A stretch of 64,000 bases of DNA, from positions 186,001 through 250,000 of the forward strand of contig NZ_JABFHF010000005.1 in the NCBI RefSeq assembly GCF_015476655.1, read 5' to 3'. This document shows positions 1 through 8,282 of the stretch, in pieces. Numbering within the stretch: the stretch's first letter is position 1; the number at the start of each line of letters is the position of its first letter. Under the pieces are notes generated by a model, which searched no databases, was not told the origin of the DNA, and was given only the letters and a program-made list of their open reading frames with translations. The DNA is from Aquiflexum lacus (GTDB taxonomy: Bacteria > Bacteroidota > Bacteroidia > Cytophagales > Cyclobacteriaceae). Both the position numbers and the translations under genes were made by a program.

Positions 1-379
1 ACAGCTTTGTGGAAAGCAATTCTCCCTGCGCCAGAATATCCCTGTTGATGGCTTCGTTGAAAGATATCTTGAGAATGATATTGAGAAACTCAAAATGCTC
101 CTTGATGATCTTTTCTGCCTTGGTCCTGGCAGCTTCTCCTTTCAAAAGTTCCTTATAAAAAGTCAAATAGTGTTTGTGAAGGGTATCAATGCGCTCTTTG
201 GCAAGATCTTTATTGGCCTCTGCCAATGCTTCCCCGATACCTACCAGGGCGTTGGTCGTACCGGAAAGTGCGGAAAGCACAACGATTTTCCTTTCATTGT
301 CTCTAGTGATCAAATCTTTGACCTGATGCATTCTTTCGGGCCTTCCTACCGAAGTACCCCCGAATTTCATAATTTTCAT
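1..379 (-). CDS. lysC: Aspartate kinase, N-terminal part (3' end outside window)
   Basis: This is the first ~126 residues of an aspartokinase, which phosphorylates aspartate in the first step of lysine, threonine and methionine synthesis in the cytoplasm. Reading from the ATG at 379 on the minus strand, the nucleotide-binding signature K-F-G-G-T-S-V-G lies at residues 5-12. It is followed by an R-x-x-x-V-x-x-L-I helix and a V-V-L-S-A-L-S-G-T-T-N segment typical of the amino-acid kinase fold. The rest, including any ACT domains or a fused homoserine dehydrogenase, lies beyond position 1, so monofunctional and bifunctional forms cannot be told apart. The family call is firm; the symbol is the default. 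Confidence 0.93.
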   Translation of the reverse strand, partial: MKIMKFGGTSVGRPERMHQVKDLITRDNERKIVVLSALSGTTNALVGIGEALAEANKDLAKERIDTLHKHYLTFYKELLKGEAARTKAEKIIKEHFEFLNIILKISFNEAINRDILAQGELLSTKL

Positions 380-586
380 GGTATGTGTATAGGTTTGGTT
401 TTTTTAGATGCGAGAGATTAGAAGTGAGATGGGAGAAGTAAGACACAAGACTTGAGGTCTTTGACGCAAGAGCCAAGAACCAAGATTGGGTTCATTTTAA
501 TTAAGGCTTTCTGGTTAAGAATTCAGGTTTTGGGAAGTGATGACTACCCAAAATCTAATGTCTCACGTCTTAAATATCACTTCTCT
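380..586. repeat. Intergenic purine-rich low-complexity spacer
   Basis: The spacer between aspartokinase and ribH holds a purine-rich stretch (about 408-495) built from short motifs such as AAGAGCCAAGAACCAAGA. A closely similar stretch occurs at about 50675-50735 after the P-II gene. Such strings are common spacer repeats in Bacteroidota. No gene is seen. Confidence 0.5.
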
Positions 587-1063
587 TTAAAACCCCAGCA
601 TCTTTATCGCTGTGATGGCTGCTTCATCTCCTTTGTTGCCGTGTTTGCCTCCGGCGCGGTCTAGGGCTTGCTGAAGGGTATTGGGAGTGAGAACCCCAAA
701 AATAACCGGTTTGTTGTATTTCAATCCCACATGGGTAATCCCGTGTGCCACAGCATCACAGATAAAGTCGAAGTGCCTTGTCTCGCCCTGAATCACGCAT
801 CCCAAACAGATTACAGCATCAATTTCCTTTATTTCTGCCAACCACTGTGCACCTAAGGTCAGTTCGAAAGAACCGGGAACATTTTTCCGGAAAATATTAT
901 CCTTTTTGACACCATGTTTTAGTAGGGTTTCCACTGCAGCGGTAAACAAAGATTCGGTCACCTGATCGTTCCATTCAGAAACGACAATACCAAATTTCTT
1001 TTGAGACATATCCAATAAATTTTTATCAGAATACAGACTTAAGCTTTTCAATGAAGTTGCCAT
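587..1063 (-). CDS. ribH: 6,7-dimethyl-8-ribityllumazine synthase
   Basis: Lumazine synthase condenses 5-amino-6-ribitylaminouracil with 3,4-dihydroxy-2-butanone-4-phosphate, the penultimate step of riboflavin synthesis, usually as an icosahedral or pentameric cytoplasmic assembly. The 158-residue length is normal. Visible family marks are V-P-G-S-F-E-L near 62-68, the C-L-G-C-V-I-Q-G strand near 86-93, G-E-T-R-H-F-D-F at 93-100 containing the catalytic histidine, and the G-V-L-T segment before the C-terminal helix, which carries G-N-K-G-D-E-A-A. It lies just downstream of the TPR gene on the same strand, with a terminator-like hairpin between them, so it probably has its own promoter. Confidence 0.97.
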   Translation of the reverse strand: MATSLKSLSLYSDKNLLDMSQKKFGIVVSEWNDQVTESLFTAAVETLLKHGVKKDNIFRKNVPGSFELTLGAQWLAEIKEIDAVICLGCVIQGETRHFDFICDAVAHGITHVGLKYNKPVIFGVLTPNTLQQALDRAGGKHGNKGDEAAITAIKMLGF

Positions 1064-1092
1064 AAATTAAATTGTTGGATGGGGTATAAAAT

Positions 1093-1128
1093 GAAAAAGG
1101 AGCAAGACCTTAGCCTTACTCCTTTTAG
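1093..1128 (-). terminator. Hairpin after the TPR gene
   Basis: On the minus strand AAAAGGAG-TAAGGC pairs with GTCTTG-CTCCTTTT and is followed by a T-rich tract. It sits about 25-55 bp downstream of the stop of the TPR gene (1151) and before ribH, as expected for an intrinsic terminator. Confidence 0.6.
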
Positions 1129-1150
1129 AATGCCTGTATAAATCAAAGCA

Positions 1151-1861
1151 TTACTTAGAGGCAAGGCCTTCCAAGCGCGCTTTATGCTTTCGTGCGTTTG
1201 TGAATTCAAAAGACTCGAAATATTTGTCTTCTATAATACTGTAGGTTTTGATGGCATTGTCATAGTCGGCATCCACCTCATAGGCAATCGCCAATTTACT
1301 TAAATACCTGGGAGTATAGAATTTATTTTCTTTATGATCAATTGCCTTTTTGTATTGGGCGATGGCCTCTTTGTTATTTCCCAACTCCAGATAAGCATCA
1401 CCTAACAATGAGTATGCCCTGGATTGAACAAAGAAATCACTGGAAGAGAAATTTTTCAGATGGTCAATTGCTTTTTGGAACTGTCCATCAGAAATATAAA
1501 TGGATCCAATATAGAAATGAGCAAGATTAGAAGCATCAGTGCCACTATATTGGTCTACAATTCTGAGGAAACCAACATTCGAACCGTCTCCATTGAGTGC
1601 CAAATCAGTGCTGTCCTGTTCAAAATAATACACTGCCTGAAACATTTCAGCCTGTGCTTTTTTGTTTTTATTTTGTTTGTCTATCTGGAAATATAGAACC
1701 CCTGCAATCAGCAAAATGCCTACTATTAAGATACCGCCGAATAATCTCGAATTCTTTTTGATAAAGAGCTCACCTCTTTCCAATCTGCTCGCAATCTCTT
1801 CGGGTTGCTCCAAAAGCTCATATTCTACCTGAGGAGCTTTTTTTGTTGTTTTCTTAGCCAT
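1151..1861 (-). CDS. Membrane-anchored tetratricopeptide repeat protein
   Basis: The 236-residue protein has a charged N-terminal cytoplasmic segment, one transmembrane helix at about 41-59 and a C-terminal region of TPR helices (S-x-x-G-D-A-Y-L-E-L-G-N-x-x-E-A-I-x-x-Y near 150-170, then a second unit). This layout matches the YfgM/TPR_21-type proteins that sit in the inner membrane with their TPRs outside and assist secretion or envelope complexes. That role is knowledge of the family, not shown here. It faces the accessory region upstream, and its start at 1861 follows a conventional AT-rich leader. Confidence 0.82.
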   Translation of the reverse strand: MAKKTTKKAPQVEYELLEQPEEIASRLERGELFIKKNSRLFGGILIVGILLIAGVLYFQIDKQNKNKKAQAEMFQAVYYFEQDSTDLALNGDGSNVGFLRIVDQYSGTDASNLAHFYIGSIYISDGQFQKAIDHLKNFSSSDFFVQSRAYSLLGDAYLELGNNKEAIAQYKKAIDHKENKFYTPRYLSKLAIAYEVDADYDNAIKTYSIIEDKYFESFEFTNARKHKARLEGLASK

Positions 1862-2308
1862 TCTTTAAAATTTTCCGCCCGCAAAGTTAATTTTCTTTTA
1901 TTGAAATCCAAACTGAGATGGGATAGATACATTGAGAAGGCGGAAAGTAAGAGGGGAAATTGCAGTAATCACGGATACGCCAATATTTCATTTGTAAACC
2001 AATTGATAAAGTCATCTGATCATCCATTTCATTATCAAAGTCAACCAAACAGTGAATCAATAGAAAACTTTTGGCCACATGGTGAATGTTGATTCCCAAC
2101 TTCGGGATGAAATTGACCGAACGATTTTGGTTTTGGGAACGGATTAGCAAGGATATCTTGTGGATGTTGACTTTGTGCAAGGTACCGCAAGGGAAGCAAG
2201 GGTTGCGCTAAGGTTTTTATTCTTTGCGATATCTTTGGGACCTTTAGGAATATCCGTTTTCTGAAATTCATTTTATAAAAGTTACCAAATAAGGTATCTT
2301 TGTAAATT
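1862..2308. other. Gene-free boundary segment with promoter of the orphan higA
   Basis: No convincing gene is seen in these ~450 bp, which mark the change from core to accessory DNA. A short dispersed motif (about 2182-2215, GGTACCGCAAGGGAAGCAAG and onward) recurs in the same orientation at about 3019-3050. A TATCTTTG box at 2295-2302 matches the Bacteroidota -7 consensus TAnnTTTG and lies only six bases before the higA-like ATG at 2309, so the transcript may have almost no leader. Confidence 0.5.
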
Positions 2309-2773
2309 ATGAAAATTAAAATATTAAAGTCAAAACAAGAATATGACAATGCCTGTGAGCGGATTTACGCCTTGATCCAAAGCACAGAAAAAGCCATTGA
2401 ACCGGAAAGTCCGGAAGGAGAGGAGTTAGAACTTTTGTCTATGCTTGTCGAAAAATATGAGCAAGAGCACTTTCCTGTCGAAGCGCCAAATCCAATAGAA
2501 GCAATTAAGTTTAGAATGGAACAGATGAATCTAAAACAGGTAGATATTGCTCCGCTATTGGGAGGCAAAACAAGAGTGTCTGAGATTCTGAATGGGAAGC
2601 GTGCATTGACCCTTAAAATGATAATTTTATTGAACAGATATTTGGGAATACCCTTGGAGTCACTGATTGCCGGGAATAAGGATGTAAACCTGGAGCCGGA
2701 ATCACGGGATAAAGTTCTGGGAATTGCCTCAATCAAAAAATATTTTTCCGGGTCTAAGGCTGCTATTTTTTAA
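2309..2773 (+). CDS. Orphan HigA-type antitoxin / XRE-family regulator
   Basis: The 154-residue protein has the layout of COG5499 HigA antitoxins: an N-terminal acidic helical domain (1-60), a P-x-x-A-P-N-P-I-E-A-I-K-F-R-M-E linker, then a helix-turn-helix (L-K-Q-V-D-I-A-P-L-L-G-G-K-T-R-V-S-E-I-L-N-G-K-R, about 75-98). It aligns well with the HigA at 3464-3832 but has a ~30-residue C-terminal extension. No HigB-like ORF lies directly upstream, so it appears toxin-less. It may regulate or neutralise the neighbouring HigB, or be a leftover of a duplicated locus; both are inference. Confidence 0.8.
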   Translation: MKIKILKSKQEYDNACERIYALIQSTEKAIEPESPEGEELELLSMLVEKYEQEHFPVEAPNPIEAIKFRMEQMNLKQVDIAPLLGGKTRVSEILNGKRALTLKMIILLNRYLGIPLESLIAGNKDVNLEPESRDKVLGIASIKKYFSGSKAAIF

Positions 2774-3149
2774 GCGAAATGCTGATTTTTTCAGAAGGAG
2801 AAAACCGTAAGGGCTTGAATTTAATGTTAAAAAAATGAGAAAATCTTAACATTATAAATTTACAATGTAAAAAAATATCAATTTTCTTTACATTAGTGTT
2901 TTTGATCAATGCCCTGACCAAACAGGAATAGAAAAATACAAATCCATTAGAAAAATCTGTATTTAGAACTTGAACCATGGACTTTGGGATTTGAAAATTG
3001 GCAATCCATAAAAAAATAAACCGCAAGGGACGCAAGGCTTCGCTAAGGAATTTCATTGCGCTTGTGTTTTGTAAGCATAAAAAAATCCAAATATAGAAAA
3101 GTTCCCAAATTGAGAATTTCGTCTTATATTTACATCAAGATTCAATGAC
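2774..3149. other. Gene-free spacer with higBA promoter region
   Basis: About 375 bp of AT-rich DNA without a convincing ORF. It contains the second copy of the GCAAGGGA/GCTAAGG dispersed motif (about 3019-3050) and a TATATTTA box (about 3125-3132), 18 bp before the higB ATG, that resembles the Bacteroidota -7 element. Confidence 0.4.
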
Positions 3150-3446
3150 ATGGAAAGAATTTTTTCAAAAAGTACCCTAAGAGAATTTTGGGAGAAACAT
3201 GCTGACTCTGAACAGTATCTAAAAACTTGGCATAATACAGCAATGAATGCACAATGGAAAACCCCAGGTGATGTAAAACAGACTTATGCGAATGCCAGTA
3301 TTTTAAAAGACAGCAGAATTGTATTTAATATAAAAGGTAATTCTTATAGACTTGTTGCCAAGTTCAATTTTGAAAAACAATGGATTTTTATCCGATTCAT
3401 TGGAACCCATGATGAATATGACAAGATTGATGCTAACTCAATATAA
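3150..3446 (+). CDS. higB: HigB-type mRNA interferase toxin
   Basis: The 98-residue protein matches the HigB_toxin family (PF09907): S-T-L-R-E-F-W-E-K-H-x-D-S-E near the start, L-K-x-W-H (about 24-28), the W-K-T-P-x-D-V-K-Q-x-Y-x-x-A-S segment, and the terminal F-I-x-F-I-G-T-H-x-E-Y-D-K-I-D motif. Such toxins cleave mRNA on the ribosome. The toxin-first order and the HigA partner 17 bp downstream are characteristic of higBA. Length and end motifs look intact, so it should be active. Confidence 0.93.
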   Translation: MERIFSKSTLREFWEKHADSEQYLKTWHNTAMNAQWKTPGDVKQTYANASILKDSRIVFNIKGNSYRLVAKFNFEKQWIFIRFIGTHDEYDKIDANSI

Positions 3447-3463
3447 AATTAAAACTTAAAACC

Positions 3464-3832
3464 ATGATAATAACACCAATAAAATCAGAATCTGACTATA
3501 GAAATGCATTAAAAAGAATGGAAGTCATATTTGATGCAGCTATAGGAACACCTGAAAGTGACGAAGCAGATATACTTGGGTTAATGATTGATGAATATGA
3601 AAAGAAATATTATCCGATAGAAACTCCTGACCCAATAGAAGCTATCAAGATCAGAATGGAAGAAATGCAACTAAAACAAGTTGACTTGGTAGATGAAATT
3701 GGTGGAAAAAGTAGAGTTTCGGAAGTTTTAAACCGGAAAAGAAAATTGACTGTAGAGATGATAAGAAACCTCACAAGACGATTAAATCTATCTCCAGGTC
3801 TATTGATCAATGACTACGAACTGGTACGATAA
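3464..3832 (+). CDS. higA: HigA antitoxin
   Basis: A 122-residue XRE-family antitoxin that should neutralise HigB and autorepress the operon. It has the acidic N-terminal half and a helix-turn-helix with L-K-Q-V-D-L-V-D-E-I-G-G-K-S-R-V-S-E-V-L followed by N-R-K-R (about 70-95). It begins 17 bp after the higB stop, giving a two-gene operon. It is a clear paralogue of the orphan protein at 2309-2773. Confidence 0.93.
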   Translation: MIITPIKSESDYRNALKRMEVIFDAAIGTPESDEADILGLMIDEYEKKYYPIETPDPIEAIKIRMEEMQLKQVDLVDEIGGKSRVSEVLNRKRKLTVEMIRNLTRRLNLSPGLLINDYELVR

Positions 3833-3866
3833 ATATGCACAACAGTCAATACCCGGAAATCAACAT

Positions 3867-6014
3867 TCAAGAGCCCTTATTTTCCGATCGCATATTCAGA
3901 GAGAATCCCCAGGCATCTTTGAGGGGCCTTGGATTGGTGAGGTTTTCTAGTTCGGAAACCTGCGCTTTCAAATGATTCCTGTAGAAAAGGAAATCCCCAT
4001 CTTCAATCAGGCTATCAAGATCAAAATTCACGGCATATTTTTCTGCCATATGAAGAATAGCATCCTTGCGCATCTGACTGTGGTCGCTCAAATAATCAGC
4101 CATTTTCAGTAACCATAACTTTTGCTCCCCTAAGGTCTTTTCGGCCAACTCCAGGGCTTTTAAGATCAAAGATACCGCTTTTTTGCCCAGTTCATTGTCC
4201 TCATCATGAAGGAAATATTTTGTTTCTACTGCCTTTACATCAAAGGCTCCCGGAATATCACCCATTCCTGCCTCTTTCAGCATCCCTGTGATAAAGGCTG
4301 TGGCTTTCCTGATGTCATCCTCTGCACCGGTGGTTACATTTTCTTCTCCAAAAACAAGACGCTCTGCGGCATATCCGCCTAAATACAGTGCCAACCTGTT
4401 TATGACTTCCTGTTTGGAAATGTAATTCCATTTGAATTTGGTATGGACAAAGCCACCCGTTTCCACTTCGGCTGTATTGGAGAATATAACTTCAGGAACA
4501 GTGCGGAGTAAAATGGTAGCAATGATGGCATGACCGGATTCATGCACTGCTATAATGGCCTGTAAATCATTTTGCTTGCTTTTTCTCAAATCTTCCAGGA
4601 TGAATTTTTGCTGGATTGAAAGCGAATGAACGAGGATTTGTTCCCGATAATAGTCGATATGGATATGGTTTTCCTTTAGCTTCATGGCAATACAGGAAAC
4701 CTCCAGGTTTTTTAAAATCATTTCCGTGATGATTTTTCCCAATTTGGATTGGATAACCTGATGAATGGTGGTAAAGATCGGCCGGGTACCCTGAGTGGGA
4801 TAAACCGCCTCTTTGTAAATAAAATCATGCAAAGAGGAATCAATTTGAAGTTTAACGCCTTGATTGCGGTAAACCTTCTCCTCAATTTTCCCAAGTTCCA
4901 GGTTTATGATTTTTTGAAAGGATTGTTTACTGAAGGCAGGGTAGATAATGTGAAGATTTCCCAATCTCGCAATCTGCTCATTTCGAAAACGACGCTGCAA
5001 AGCCCTTTTGATGATGGGGACGTTGATTTTCAGGGATTGTTCGTGAAACTCATCCGCATCCATATCGGGATTGAAATTGTGGCTCATGGTATAGGCCTCA
5101 TCCAAATTGCCCAAAACAAAAATCAAACCTTTGGAACAATCCACTGTCTTTGGACTATTCCCGAGTTCAAATACCTCCAATAAGAAAGCTAAAGTTTCGT
5201 ATCCTTCCAACGAAAGCAATTTTTCCTGCAATTCAAAAGTTGTAGAATATTTTTCCTTCACCATATCAAAAATACTTTCATAAAACCGGGCAGGGACAAA
5301 TAGCACATCCTGCGTGTTTGAATCGGTCTGCTTTCCATCATTACTATGATCTGTATACTGATTTTTTGGATCCATTTTCTCCATGAAATATTCCACCTGA
5401 GCGGTTACCTTCCCTTTGGATACCTGTACGCCATGGGACAAAAGATATCGAAGCTGTTTGATCAGGTCGTAAATTTCTTCCTGATGAAAACTGAATTTGG
5501 AAATCTTGAATTTCCCTGAATCCAATAACTGCCAGATAATCCGGGAAGAACTTTTTTCTTTTTCCGCTCCCAAATCATCCAATGTTCGGGCATGTTGGAA
5601 TTCATCAAGGGCCAAGATGATGGGGTAGCCATTGACATTTTCATAAATCTCCTGAAGGGTTCTCTGAACATTCCAATCTCTGTTTTCACTCTCACCAAGG
5701 TCAAAATAGTAGTACTTTTGCTCCATTGAAATCAATTGAACCAAACGATTGACCAAGGAAGACTTACCCACGCCCGTCAAACCCCACAAATTAATGATCA
5801 CCGGCTTTTCCTGGATTTCAGGAAAAAGATACCAAGAGCTGATCGCATCGACTACTTCCTCAATGACCTGATCTATTCCCACAAATTCTGTTTTCAATGT
5901 TTCCTTGGCTTGTTGAAGAACTGTTTGTTTTTCAATCAATTCTTTGTGCCTTTGTTGTAAGTCCTTGTTCATATTTTCTTGTTTTGGGTCAAAACTATAT
6001 TGACCCTCCGCCAA
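3867..6014 (-). CDS. Chimeric AAA+ protease: ClpB/ClpX-like ATPase fused to FtsH-type M41 peptidase
   Basis: The 715-residue protein lacks the transmembrane segments of FtsH. An N-terminal coiled region is followed by an AAA+ domain with Walker A (G-L-T-G-V-G-K-S-S, 78-86) and Walker B (I-I-L-A-L-D-E-F, 132-139). A segment like a ClpB second-domain end follows, with L-Q-R-R-F-R-N-E-Q-I near 339 and a sensor-2-like T-Q-G-T-R-P near 407. The C-terminal third is M41-like: H-E-S-G-H at 491-495, G-G-Y-A-A-E-R at 546-552 and T-G-A-E-D-D-I at 562-568, which supplies the likely third zinc ligand. I infer a soluble ATP-driven zinc protease. The start at 6014 could instead be Met15. Downstream is higBA (convergent); upstream is a dispersed repeat. 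Confidence 0.8.
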   Translation of the reverse strand: MAEGQYSFDPKQENMNKDLQQRHKELIEKQTVLQQAKETLKTEFVGIDQVIEEVVDAISSWYLFPEIQEKPVIINLWGLTGVGKSSLVNRLVQLISMEQKYYYFDLGESENRDWNVQRTLQEIYENVNGYPIILALDEFQHARTLDDLGAEKEKSSSRIIWQLLDSGKFKISKFSFHQEEIYDLIKQLRYLLSHGVQVSKGKVTAQVEYFMEKMDPKNQYTDHSNDGKQTDSNTQDVLFVPARFYESIFDMVKEKYSTTFELQEKLLSLEGYETLAFLLEVFELGNSPKTVDCSKGLIFVLGNLDEAYTMSHNFNPDMDADEFHEQSLKINVPIIKRALQRRFRNEQIARLGNLHIIYPAFSKQSFQKIINLELGKIEEKVYRNQGVKLQIDSSLHDFIYKEAVYPTQGTRPIFTTIHQVIQSKLGKIITEMILKNLEVSCIAMKLKENHIHIDYYREQILVHSLSIQQKFILEDLRKSKQNDLQAIIAVHESGHAIIATILLRTVPEVIFSNTAEVETGGFVHTKFKWNYISKQEVINRLALYLGGYAAERLVFGEENVTTGAEDDIRKATAFITGMLKEAGMGDIPGAFDVKAVETKYFLHDEDNELGKKAVSLILKALELAEKTLGEQKLWLLKMADYLSDHSQMRKDAILHMAEKYAVNFDLDSLIEDGDFLFYRNHLKAQVSELENLTNPRPLKDAWGFSLNMRSENKGS

Positions 6015-6394
6015 AGAACGGCCGAGTTAAATCTTTTTTCTGACTCTCTGTCCTTTTACACGTAGGCTTGTTTATAAAGAACTCTAATTTTAATTCATAT
6101 TTTTCGGGTTGCTGTGGGTAGGAATGACTGCGGACCGGGCCGGCCTTGGCCTTGCGCGCGGATAGGATTCCGTCGTCTTGTCCCGATAGCTATCGGGATT
6201 GGTTACTTTTTTTGTCAATGCCTGCCCCGATTTTTTCGGGGAAAAAAAAGTAACTATATAAATGGCATTTCGATATTTTAAAGGTTGAGAAAACAATATA
6301 TGGTAACCAGTATGATTCCGAATACTCAGAAAATCAAATTAAAAAAACAGACCCTCAGCCATATACTGGCTAAGGCTATACTTATCTTTATGAC
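6015..6394. other. Intergenic segment with dispersed repeat and WYL-gene promoter
   Basis: This ~380 bp spacer contains no supported gene. Most of it is the dispersed repeat listed separately (6101-6263). Just before the next gene a short inverted repeat AGCCA-TATAC-TGGCT (6357-6371) precedes a TATCTTTA box, an arrangement that could bind a dimeric regulator such as the WYL protein itself. Confidence 0.45.
6101..6263 (-). repeat. Dispersed repeat R1, copy 1
   Basis: The reverse complement of this stretch aligns along most of its length with 36760-36881. Shared parts are TATATAGTTACTTTTTT, TTGACAAAAAAAGTAACC, GGAATCCTATCC, CGCGCAAGGCC and GGCCGGCCCGGTCCGCAGTC (each near-identical or identical). 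This copy also carries the palindrome CCCGATAGCTATCGGG. The two copies are inverted and about 30.5 kb apart. The family is a common non-coding Bacteroidota-type spacer repeat; short ORFs across it are not believable genes. Confidence 0.8.
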
Positions 6395-7294
6395 ATGAGC
6401 AAACTAGCATCCCTGATCCGGCAGACAGAAATCATCAAACTGGCCAAAAGAAAATCCTTTGACTGGGAAACCTTGGACCGGCATTTGGCACGTAAGGAAG
6501 AGGAACTTGGGCATCAACTCTGCATCTCCAAAAGGACCTTTAACCGGGACCTGTCCGAAATTGCTTCCCTGTTTGGCATCGCCATTTCCTTTGACTTCAA
6601 AACTGCCCTTTACAGTATAGTTCCCGAGGACAGCAGTGAGGAAAACACCCAATTGCTGGAAGCTTTTGATATGCTTCAGGTCTTTGGACAAAAAGGGAAA
6701 GTGCCTTCCTACCTGCTTTTTGAAGAGCGAAAAGCCAAAGGGACGGAACACCTCACTTCCATTTTGGCAGCCATACAGAAACAAAAACTGGTAAATATCC
6801 AATACGAAAAATACTGGATGTGGGAACTGGAAGACAGGACCTTAAAACCGCTGGCGCTGAAAGAATTCAAACAGCGCTGGTACCTGCTTTCCCTGGACGA
6901 AAAAAACAAATTCAAAGTATTTGGATTGGACAGGATCCGGAATCTGGAAATCCTACAAGAAGGCTATCAGGTCAGCCAGCACATGGACTTTGAGCGGTAT
7001 TTCAAGGATGTCTTTGGCATCATCAATAGCCCCGGCAATCCTGTGGAAGAGGTGATCCTTACTTTTACGGAATTCAAAGGCCGGTATATCAAATCCCTGC
7101 CCCTACATTCCAGTCAGGAAATATTGGTTGACGATGGCAGCATGCTTACCATCCGCCTCCAAGTCAAAATCGAATACGAACTCATTGCCGAAATCCTCTC
7201 CCATGGGGATGAAGTGAGGGTCGAAGGACCGGAAAGATTAAGGGGTCTGGTCAGGAAGAAGGCAGGGAATGTTGGTGCCGGTAGGATTAAATAA
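6395..7294 (+). CDS. WYL-domain transcriptional regulator
   Basis: The 299-residue protein starts with a winged-helix-like region (L-C-I-S-K-R-T-F-N-R-D-L-S-E-I near 42-56) and continues into a WYL ligand-sensing domain (L-K-P-L-A-L-K-E-F, then R-W-Y-L-L-S-L-D-E, F-G-L-D-R-I) with a C-terminal WCX-like part. WYL proteins of the BrxR/CapW type repress phage-defence operons until infection, and this one lies at the edge of a defence island. A specific target is inference. Its own upstream region holds a candidate dimeric operator (6357-6371). Confidence 0.88.
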   Translation: MSKLASLIRQTEIIKLAKRKSFDWETLDRHLARKEEELGHQLCISKRTFNRDLSEIASLFGIAISFDFKTALYSIVPEDSSEENTQLLEAFDMLQVFGQKGKVPSYLLFEERKAKGTEHLTSILAAIQKQKLVNIQYEKYWMWELEDRTLKPLALKEFKQRWYLLSLDEKNKFKVFGLDRIRNLEILQEGYQVSQHMDFERYFKDVFGIINSPGNPVEEVILTFTEFKGRYIKSLPLHSSQEILVDDGSMLTIRLQVKIEYELIAEILSHGDEVRVEGPERLRGLVRKKAGNVGAGRIK

Positions 7295-7432
7295 AGGGGA
7301 GATTTTATCATAGTGAAATACCATGAAGCTTCTAAAGGGAATAATAGGAATTTATGAGCGAACATAATTTTAAAAATTCAAAATTATTATCTTAGTTAAA
7401 AAGCATGAATCACTTTAAATCTTTAAACAATT

Positions 7433-8143
7433 ATGGAAAAGAACAAAATTGACGAAGAACTTAAAAAAATAGAATCAATACATTGGCTACCATGGATTGG
7501 GGAAAAATATTTTGAAATACCTCCAGAAAATAGAATGCTCATAATAGGTGAAAGCCATTATCTTTCTGATTCTGGGGATCCCAAGAAAAAGGAGGGGGAT
7601 TGGGAAAATAAAATCAGAAAGGATTTAACCCAAAGAATGATTGGTGAAGATGTCCAACATAAGCTCTATTATGAGAATCCTACATTTAGAAATTTTCATA
7701 AAGTATTGTTTAATGAAGATAATCTTGACCTTACTAGATTTTGGGAATTGGTGAGCTTTTATAATTTTATTCAAAGACCTATGGATTCAAAAAGTCATAG
7801 ACCTTCTAAAGAAGATTACCAATTTGGATGGGATACATTCTCAGAAGTTTTTGATTTTCTAAAACCGAAATACTGTTTATTTATTGGAACTGGTTATGCG
7901 AACAATCTGAACAAAAATTTAAAAATTGGCCAGAAATTGAATCGATCTAGTGTTTCATGTCCAGAAATGATAAACAGAACTTACGGCAAGAAAATGATTA
8001 TAGAAGATGAAAATTTAAATACTGCTAAATGCATTTTCATCAAACATACGTCTAAATATATCACACCACAAAAATGGAATTCTTTTTTAAATCAGGAGAT
8101 GAAAGACCAACTTGATTGGTTATTACTTCAGATTAAAATTTAA
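7433..8143 (+). CDS. Hypothetical protein, possible uracil-DNA-glycosylase-like fold
   Basis: I do not recognise this 236-residue protein with confidence. It has R-M-L-I-I-G-E-S-H-Y near 34-43, where UDG superfamily proteins carry a strand followed by a G-x-x-P-Y/H-type loop. It also has K-Y-C-L-F-I-G-T-G-Y-A-N-N-L near 145-158, resembling the second conserved strand (V-x-L-L-G-x-x-A), and I-F-I-K-H-T-S near the end, where a catalytic S/H motif is common. Rich in aromatic and charged residues, AT-rich codons, no signal peptide. It precedes the caspase-like gene by ~140 bp on the same strand, so the two may act together. Function unproven. Confidence 0.5.
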   Translation: MEKNKIDEELKKIESIHWLPWIGEKYFEIPPENRMLIIGESHYLSDSGDPKKKEGDWENKIRKDLTQRMIGEDVQHKLYYENPTFRNFHKVLFNEDNLDLTRFWELVSFYNFIQRPMDSKSHRPSKEDYQFGWDTFSEVFDFLKPKYCLFIGTGYANNLNKNLKIGQKLNRSSVSCPEMINRTYGKKMIIEDENLNTAKCIFIKHTSKYITPQKWNSFLNQEMKDQLDWLLLQIKI

Positions 8144-8282
8144 TCATTAAGTCTGAGTTTGGAATTTCGCAACTTGGGCTAGCGTTGCGGTGGATTTGGA
8201 AAATGCTTTAAAATAGCTATGTTTAATCTGAGTTTATTTCTCTTAAAACCTAAAATCTTATATTGTAATTTAAATCGATAAA

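Noticed and set aside
6090-6296. Short ORF across the dispersed repeat R1
   Set aside because: The sequence recurs as a non-coding repeat at 36760-36881 where the frame is not preserved.
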